This document shows, piece by piece, positions 58,601 to 64,000 of a stretch of DNA of 64,000 nt. How positions within the stretch are numbered: the first letter of the stretch is position 1; each line of letters starts with the position of its first letter. Source of the DNA: Neckera pumila (Eukaryota > Streptophyta > Bryopsida > Hypnales > Neckeraceae); contig OZ018408.1 of assembly GCA_963969595.1 (NCBI GenBank), forward strand, positions 51,771,022 to 51,835,021, given 5' to 3'. The position numbers and the translations under genes are program-made. Under the pieces are notes generated by a model. That model ran no database searches. It was not told the DNA's origin and was given only the letters and a program-made list of their open reading frames with translations.

Positions 58601-60444
58601 TGGCTTCAACACACTGACCAGAAAATGGGAAAGGATCCCTTCACTCAACTTCGCCAAAAAAGAGGTTCTGCCGTCTCCAGATCCGGATCTTTTCAAGGAC
58701 TATCTGGTAGCAGGTCGGTGCTTTTCGGATATTTTTATAATTTTAACCATCATGCTAAGCATTGGAAGTAGAAATCTTCAAAGTTCTGTGCATTTGTGCA
58801 AAAATCTACCAAATGTTGATCAATAATTTTTGACCCCTCGGGTAGCCCAGATTTTTCAAGGCCCGCTCAGGCCTCCAGCGAAGACACTTGCACGGTCCGC
58901 ACATTGTGAGTATACCTGCACATGTGTAGGCTGGTGGGGCAATAATTTTGAGGCCACCTCCCGCGTGAGATGGTTTCAGCGGGCCTCTCCCTTTACAAAC
59001 AACGCGAGGGTGTGTTATGAAGTGCAATTTTGAATAATAATTTAAGAATGACTTATTATTAAATTATGTCCCAGAGATCACATATATACAGTTGGATCTA
59101 CCAAAGCACCAACCAAAATTTGTCACTAGAATTTGGAGTGGAAAATTGAAAACTCTTTTTAAAATTGATTGGGTATTGATTATTGGTCTCTTTCACAAGA
59201 ATTTGTTTCCCTGGGAATTTCAAGTTTTAATTATGGTGATTTTAAAGTGTCATGTGCGTAGGGACAGGTTTGAAATTTGATCGGCTGTTCCTGAAGTTGT
59301 CAAAGTAGAAATGTGTCTCTGAAGGGGAAAAAAAAATATTTTGGCAGGTGATGGAGGAATCCTGTGCATGAATGTGGGCAAATCCACGGGTCGTGAGGAG
59401 CTCGTCGTGTTGAACCCACTCACTCGGCAAGTGAAAGAACTTCCGCCTCTGGAACATTCCAGGCATCCTGTTCTGATGCACCTCAAGGTGGATGCCGATA
59501 GTGGGCATTACAAGATTGTGGTAGCCGGAAGTGCCGCCATTGGAACTGAAGACCTGTCCCTCAAGACCGAAGAATACGATTCGAGAACAGGCAAGTGGGA
59601 ATGTCCACCAAATTCCGACATGGCGTGCGCTCCCTTCGGTTTGAACGAGTATCAGAACGGGGTCTACTACTCGGATCCCGGGAGGGAGCTTCTTCTGTGC
59701 TTGGCCATCATTGGCACCGGAGGCCGAGGAGTGCTGGCGTATGACCTGAATACGCATACATGGATGCAAGCCCTCCCGAGATTTCACATTCCTCTTGTCC
59801 AGAGTGAACCCAACGTTGGTTACCTTGCCACCACACAAATAGTGGAATGCGGTGGCAATGTCTACGTGTTCAGCGAGCAGGAGTGCGGAAAAGAAGTCTT
59901 CTTCCTGATTTATAAGCTCAATTTCGATGGACCTTGGGATGAGGTATTGCGGCGCAAAAGGGCGGGTGGGCGAGGATTGCTTGTTTATCCGGAGTTCACT
60001 TGCGCCGTGGTAAGTGAACACGAGTTATGTATATTCAATACCGTAGAGCACACCATAGAGTTGATCGATCTGAATAAGCCCACAGAAGTCGCACCCCTCC
60101 TACCAGCACCAAGCTCCAAAGCTAATCGGTTCCATAGTCTGAATCCCATTGGCTTCGTCTATAAACCTAGCTTCAAGAGCGATGTGTGTCCTCGGGGTCT
60201 TGACCCCATGCAACTTTGCGAACAATATAAGTCAGGAAAGTATTGCAGTGAATGTGAGCGAAGGGATCCAGACTCCAGCGGACACAAGAAAGTTGACTCC
60301 AAGAAAGTGGAAAGCCCAGCCATTCCGCAGCTGGATGATCCTCCCACATCTCCTGAGCCCAAGACTGGGCAGACCCATCGCCGACGTAAGAAACCAGTAC
60401 GGGACCAGCGAATAGAGTGCAAGACACCGACTGTGGTTAAGTAG
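55659..60444 (+). CDS. F-box protein with kelch/galactose-oxidase-type C-terminal region, 647 aa
   Basis: Three exons with matching phases: 55659-55789, 57998-58713 and 59348-60444. Exon 1 ends ACA AG and exon 2 begins C TCG, restoring a Ser codon. Residues 1-178 are a polar, Ser-rich leader. The F-box is at about 181-221: LPPELVQIVLSHMDWRTVMR then LLSELGKACR. A region of beta-strand-like repeats follows (about 235-545), for example WRGFNTLTRKWERIPSL, LVVLNPLTRQVKELPPL and YDSRTGKWE. This is the pattern of plant F-box/kelch proteins, which act as substrate receptors of SCF ubiquitin ligases through SKP1. The substrate is not predictable. The C-terminus has four clustered Cys (563, 573, 582, 585) and a basic THRRRKKPVRDQR, a likely nuclear signal. 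Intron 1 (2.2 kb) holds A3 with C1 nested in it. The minus-strand 259-codon frame at 59242-60021 is a shadow. Confidence 0.88.
55828..57133. mobile_element. Family A TTAA element, copy A3, in F-box gene intron 1
   Basis: It starts CCCCCAAAGTCCTATTCCCC and ends GCCTTGGGGACTTGAAGGG with TTAA at 57134-57137 (left side TTAT). It contains C1 (56359-56579) and an internal tandem duplication of about 150 bp (56660-56800 and 56826-56960: AAGAAGATT.AAAGTAAAAAA in both). Confidence 0.75.
56359..56579. mobile_element. Family C TTAA element, copy C1, nested in A3
   Basis: It starts TCCTGAAGCGTGCCGACGTCC (21 bases, 56359-56379) and ends GACCTTTAGGGG. TTAA flanks both sides (56355-56358 and 56580-56583). 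At this point A1 and A2 read straight through a single TTAA (TACTTAACAATTTTTC, TATTTAACAGTTTTTT). Confidence 0.82.
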
Positions 60445-60568
60445 ATGTAGATTGTGTGTTGTTGTGGATTTTCATGAGTGAAAAAAAAACAGTCTTTCTT
60501 TCTTTTGAAAGGGTTGCTTCAGCTGGTGGGCGCATCCCTTTTCGAATTCTCTTCCGTACTGTATAGTA

Positions 60569-61602
60569 CAATGCCCTACAAGAAAGGTTGACACCCCCTT
60601 TTTGCACCCTTCAGGTTTTCTGACATTACTCATAATGTAATTGACATTTCTTGTTTTCGTCAATCAACATTTGTGTCTAACCCAATCTCCCTCAAGTATA
60701 GCAAACTTTCAATTTCAATGAACCAAAACTCCTTTTTGGTCAATTTTTTTAAAAAAAATTCACAAAAATTCACAGAAAAATATTAATTTAACCCTTGAAC
60801 GACGGGCCGGTTACCGTGGAAATCTTCTATTTTGTCACCGTATGACATCATCTACATTAAAAAATTCAAAAGTATCTATTGGAAGTCAAGCTACTATAGA
60901 AGATCTCCTCTTTTCACAACAAATTGGGAGGATGAATAAGCGTTCAAGGGTTAAATGATGAATCTTTTAAATTTAATTGCAGAGATACATAGGAAACATC
61001 CAAACGCACATCTTTTTTTTAACAAGCATCTCCAAAAAAGTTTCACAATTATCGTTGTAGAAGTTACAATGGAGGCGTGAATAGTGCCCAAAATTTTGAA
61101 AATTCATATCTCGTTATTGTAATTAGATTTTATTTTTTTCCCCTCACATTGTAACAAATTTTACACATTTGAGCATGATGGTACAATTACTTTATCAAAA
61201 TCTAATTACAATAAAGAGATACGAATTTTCAAAATTTTGGACACTATTCACGCCTCCATTGTAACTTCTACCACGATAATTGTGAAACTTTTTTGGAGAT
61301 GCTTGTTGAAAAAAAGATGTGCGTTTGGATGTTTCCTACATATCTCCACAATTAAAATTAAAAAATTCATCATTGATATTTTTCTATGAATTTTCATGTA
61401 AAATCATGAAAAAAATTAAAAAAAATTCACCAAAAATGGAGTTTTGTTTTTTTGAAATTGAAGGTTCGATATACTTGAGGGAGATTGGGTTAGACACAAA
61501 TGTTGATTGACAAAAACAAGAAATGTCAATTACATTCTGAGTGATGTCAAAAAAACTTGAAGGGTGCAAAAGGGGGGCGTCAACCTTTCTTGTAGGGCAC
61601 TG
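60569..61602. mobile_element. Tc1/mariner-type element with very long inverted arms (1034 bp)
   Basis: The left end is CAATGCCCTACAAGAAAGGT. The inverted right end is CAGTGCCCTACAAGAAAGGT. TA flanks both sides (60567-60568 and 61603-61604). The CAGTGCC start and TA target fit Tc1-type elements. The arms pair for about 400 bp (for example AACCCAATCTCCCTCAAGTA, GGAAACATCCAAACGCACAT, GTAGAAGTTACAATGGAGGC) leaving a loop of about 60 bp. There is no coding capacity. It lies 124 bp after the F-box stop codon. Confidence 0.82.
60792..60950. mobile_element. Family B TTAA element, short copy B5 (159 bp), nested
   Basis: It starts CCCTTGAACGACGGGCCGG and ends GCGTTCAAGGG, a perfect 10-bp terminal inverted repeat. 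TTAA flanks both sides (60788-60791 and 60951-60954). It is in the reverse orientation to B6, lacks about 60 bp internally, and interrupts only the left arm of the Tc1-type element. Confidence 0.85.
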
Positions 61603-61749
61603 TACAGTGCAACACATTGGAAAGGGAGAAGAAAGTCTGGCCCGGCCCCAAGGAAAATTGGGAGCAGTCTTATGACTTTTTAACACAATCAGTAGCCATT
61701 GACAACCGCGACCACTTTTGGGGAATTCGGTGCATCCAAAACTCTTTAA

Positions 61750-61971
61750 CCCTTGAACGTCGAGGAGGCCATTCTATGGCTGATAGATGACAGAGAATCA
61801 AACTGAATAGGACAGAAGTGCGCTTATTCATCCTCCCAATTTGTTGTGAAAAGGGGAGATCTTCTATAGTAGCTTGACTTCCAAAAGATACTTTTGAATT
61901 TTTTAATGTAGATGATGTCACACGGTGACAAAATAGAGGATTTCCACGGTGACCGGCCCGTCGTTCAAGGG
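61750..61971. mobile_element. Family B TTAA element, copy B6 (222 bp)
   Basis: It starts CCCTTGAACGTCGAGGAGG and ends CCCGTCGTTCAAGGG. TTAA flanks both sides (61746-61749 and 61972-61975). The termini are intact inverted repeats, and the interior is closest to B5 and B3. Confidence 0.83.
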
Positions 61972-61975
61972 TTAA

Positions 61976-62766
61976 GGTCACGACCTAGACGACGCACTGC
62001 ACGTGATATTCGGTAGAATGAAGGAGTGAACGAGCAAGTTGGCCTATAATCCTCTTCACATTTGCAACTCCTTGTTATCACACTTGTACTCAATGTATCC
62101 TACTCGCGTGAGATAGTGTGAGAATATAGTGTGAGATAGGAGTGAGCTTGGGGCTCGGTACGTCGATTCCTTGCTGCCTGCTTCAAAATGTAGGGACCAC
62201 ATTAAGCTGCAATTCATACTGAGTATTGTCACAACATGTTGCTTAACCATAGGACTAGTAGATTAGCCACGTATATACGCAACCCTTCTATTGACACTGC
62301 TTGGGGGACAAGTGGGTTCCTTGACATGTGGACATTGTCCTATCAAATGTGCACAACTGGAGAGATTAGATGCACGGAATGAGATATTATAGCGATTATT
62401 ACAGAGATTGTCAACAGAGAAGGTGGTGTGTATTTTTTTCAACAAATTTACTGCAGCAGCCGCATGCAGAATATCACTGCAGCCGGTATTGCTAGCACTA
62501 TCGGAATGAACAGAGTCTGTGCCGATTAATTTCAATAGTGGTCCGCCAGAATTATTGCGTGTAGTCAGAGAATTTGAAAGTGGACCCTCCCCCTCACGTA
62601 GTAGGACAGTTAGTCTAATAATTGATATACACTAATTACTGTTGTGGAGTGCAAGAAATACATGTACACTGAACAGTGTCTGTACACATCATTGATTGCC
62701 GACTATCTTACTCGATTAGTACTGTAGTTTGAACTTGACAGAGTAAATAAGTGAAAGAGTAAACTA
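61976..62766. other. Spacer, no gene assigned
   Basis: A minus-strand open frame at 62263-62535 (90 codons, with DILHAAAAVNLLKKIHTTF) reads like decayed protein but has no ATG-anchored start or recognised family. Nothing else was seen. Confidence 0.3.
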
Positions 62767-63051
62767 TTAGTTTTGACGTGAGTGATTCAAATAATGAAGT
62801 TGATGATAATCTGGTCCCTCGGCGTTTGTGTTGTCCACAGTGATCGACTGGGAATGAAGGAAGCAAATTGCTCTGGAAAAAGAGAAGCCGAGGTTTGGAC
62901 CAAGTCGAGGTATGTCAAGTTGTGACATCGCTTTCTCCGCTGTTTCAAAAGATAAGAAGCTCTGAAATTGTAAAGTGCTTATGGTCGTGTTCTTTAATAT
63001 GGCCTGTTTTAGAGCACCAAAATTGTGTCTGACATTCAAGCGCACAAAGCT
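62767..63051 (-). pseudogene. Possible exon or fragment of a leucine-rich-repeat-like protein
   Basis: After a good acceptor (T-rich tract ending TTATTTATAG) the minus strand reads RLNVRHNFGALKQAILKNTT followed by ISTLQFQSFLSFETAEKAM. ALKQAILKNTTISTLQF resembles the ribonuclease-inhibitor type LRR unit (ALK..L..NTTL..L.L). It is followed by 40 unremarkable residues and a stop. No flanking exon could be joined with confidence. It may be a gene remnant. Confidence 0.27.
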
Positions 63052-63498
63052 CTATAAATAAAAAAATAAAAAACTGGGACCTGTGTAGATTTGACGTTCT
63101 AGATGGACATGTGGGAAAGTGCCAATTTCATTAAACTTTGCCATTTTAAGAGAGATAGCGATGCTTGCAGGATTACCTGTATATATGACACACTGCTTTA
63201 ACGACATTAATCTGGAATATTGTTCCACCAGATTCAACACTTAAGTAAGCACCATTTTGAAACAATATTTTGAAAAAATACTTGGTTGGCATTTGAGATG
63301 TTTCAACCTCCCAGCTGATTGAAACAACATCCAGATGCTGTTTTTTTCCTATCTATCGTTGTTTCAACAGGGGCTATCCTTGCACCTGGTTTAATTTGTA
63401 GTGCTCACAACAATACGACTTTTTAAGTTCTGAGTGTCATTTGGTGTCATTCTAAGTTGCTGCGCTCAGTTGTTAGTTGTACTTTTGCGGGTATTATT

Positions 63499-63630
63499 AT
63501 GCTGATCTTTATCAATGTACATGACAGGATCTGCTTGGCGGCTGATGACAATGCAATTCTCTTTCGTGATGTCCACGCTGAGTTAGTGCCCGCGGGTGTG
63601 TGGACAGAATATCATCATCAATTTGGCAAT
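63499..63630 (+). CDS. Possible first exon of an unidentified protein
   Basis: ATG 63499 opens a 44-codon stretch (MLIFINVHDRICLAADDNA, later FRDVHAELVPAGVWTEYHHQ) ending at a strong donor GGCAAT/GTAAGTG. A short hydrophobic start could be a weak signal sequence. The rest would lie beyond the window. The exon could equally begin at the acceptor-like TACATGACAG. I do not recognise the family. Confidence 0.28.
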
Positions 63631-63908
63631 GTAAGTGATTTTGAATATGTTGTCATGTGGTGATTCTTTCAAATTCTTTTGACGAAGTGGTTTCGAAGGT
63701 AGACGACTGGTATGAAGTTTCAATTACCTCGGTCAGTACTTCTATTGCACCTCTATTTTGGAATTTAATAACTTGATCTTCAAACAGAGTCACACTATGC
63801 TAATATCAGACTAATGCCATTTGTAATCAGGGAGAGATTTGGAAGAAACTACCTCACTCCGATTAGACTCATATGAAATTTCATAAACTTAGCTAGGATC
63901 GGCTATTT

Positions 63909-64000
63909 CACTACAAGGAAGTATCGTCTTAGTGAGGGCACAAAATTGTGTCACCTGCAAAATTAGTGTCAATACGTTTATTTTATTTTGTGCAAATTAG
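63909..64000. mobile_element. CACTA-like terminus, cut by window edge
   Basis: CACTACAAGGAAGTATCGTC is followed by subterminal TTAGTG and GTGTC motifs. CACTACAAG.AA is the typical start of plant CACTA (En/Spm) elements. Only the first 92 bp are in view. Confidence 0.5.

Noticed and set aside
59242..60021. Minus-strand open frame of 259 codons
   Set aside because: It is a shadow of exon 3 of the F-box gene, which has clear phase-matched splicing and family features.
61670..61981. Minus-strand open frame of 103 codons
   Set aside because: It is almost entirely the B6 element.

Overview
The window is nuclear DNA of a land plant. Spliced genes with GT-AG introns are scattered through very AT-rich, transposon-filled spacer. 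The gene set (plant-type pectate lyase, ATG10, TspO, a retinol-dehydrogenase-like SDR and an F-box/kelch-type protein) is plant-like. The species cannot be read from the sequence. Short exons, large repeat-filled introns and an unfamiliar Ser/Pro-Thr/Pro repeat protein would fit a moss or lycophyte, but that is inference. No tRNA, rRNA, CRISPR array or bacterial-type operon was seen.

Genes in order: (1) 5' part of a secreted pectate lyase, minus strand, cut by the left edge (1-1029). (2) ATG10, minus strand, six exons (4683-7710). (3) An uncharacterised 490-aa protein built from three kinds of internal duplication, minus strand (13050-14522). It is head-to-head with (4) an SDR of eleven exons, plus strand (15099-19754), which has a one-base frame conflict between exons 6 and 7. 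(5) TspO/MBR, seven exons, plus strand (23026-25022). (6) A possible 69-aa protein with one C-terminal membrane segment, minus strand (34095-34304). (7) A 647-aa F-box protein, three exons, plus strand (55659-60444). (8) Weak gene fragments at 62.7-63.6 kb.

The rest, above all 25-50 kb, is a stack of non-autonomous DNA transposons. I distinguish several groups. TTAA-flanked elements whose ends begin CCC are piggyBac-like by these signs and are called here A (about 0.9 kb), B (about 220 bp), C (about 220 bp), E (71 bp) and H (737 bp). Family D has CATTAGA-type inverted ends and appears to make no target duplication. Family G has TA targets and is about 400 bp. There are also a Stowaway element, a Harbinger/Tourist-like element with TTA targets, a Tc1-type element with very long inverted arms, CACTA-like ends, and the remains of a Tc1/mariner transposase. 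Older repeats (R5, over 5 kb, and F, about 0.8-1.2 kb) underlie these.

Nested insertions and empty sites inside the window itself document several insertions precisely. For example, C is in A at 56.36 kb, B is in the Tc1-type element at 60.79 kb, and B1, B3 and H differ between two copies of the TspO 3' flank. Several of these elements lie inside gene introns (ATG10, SDR, F-box gene).
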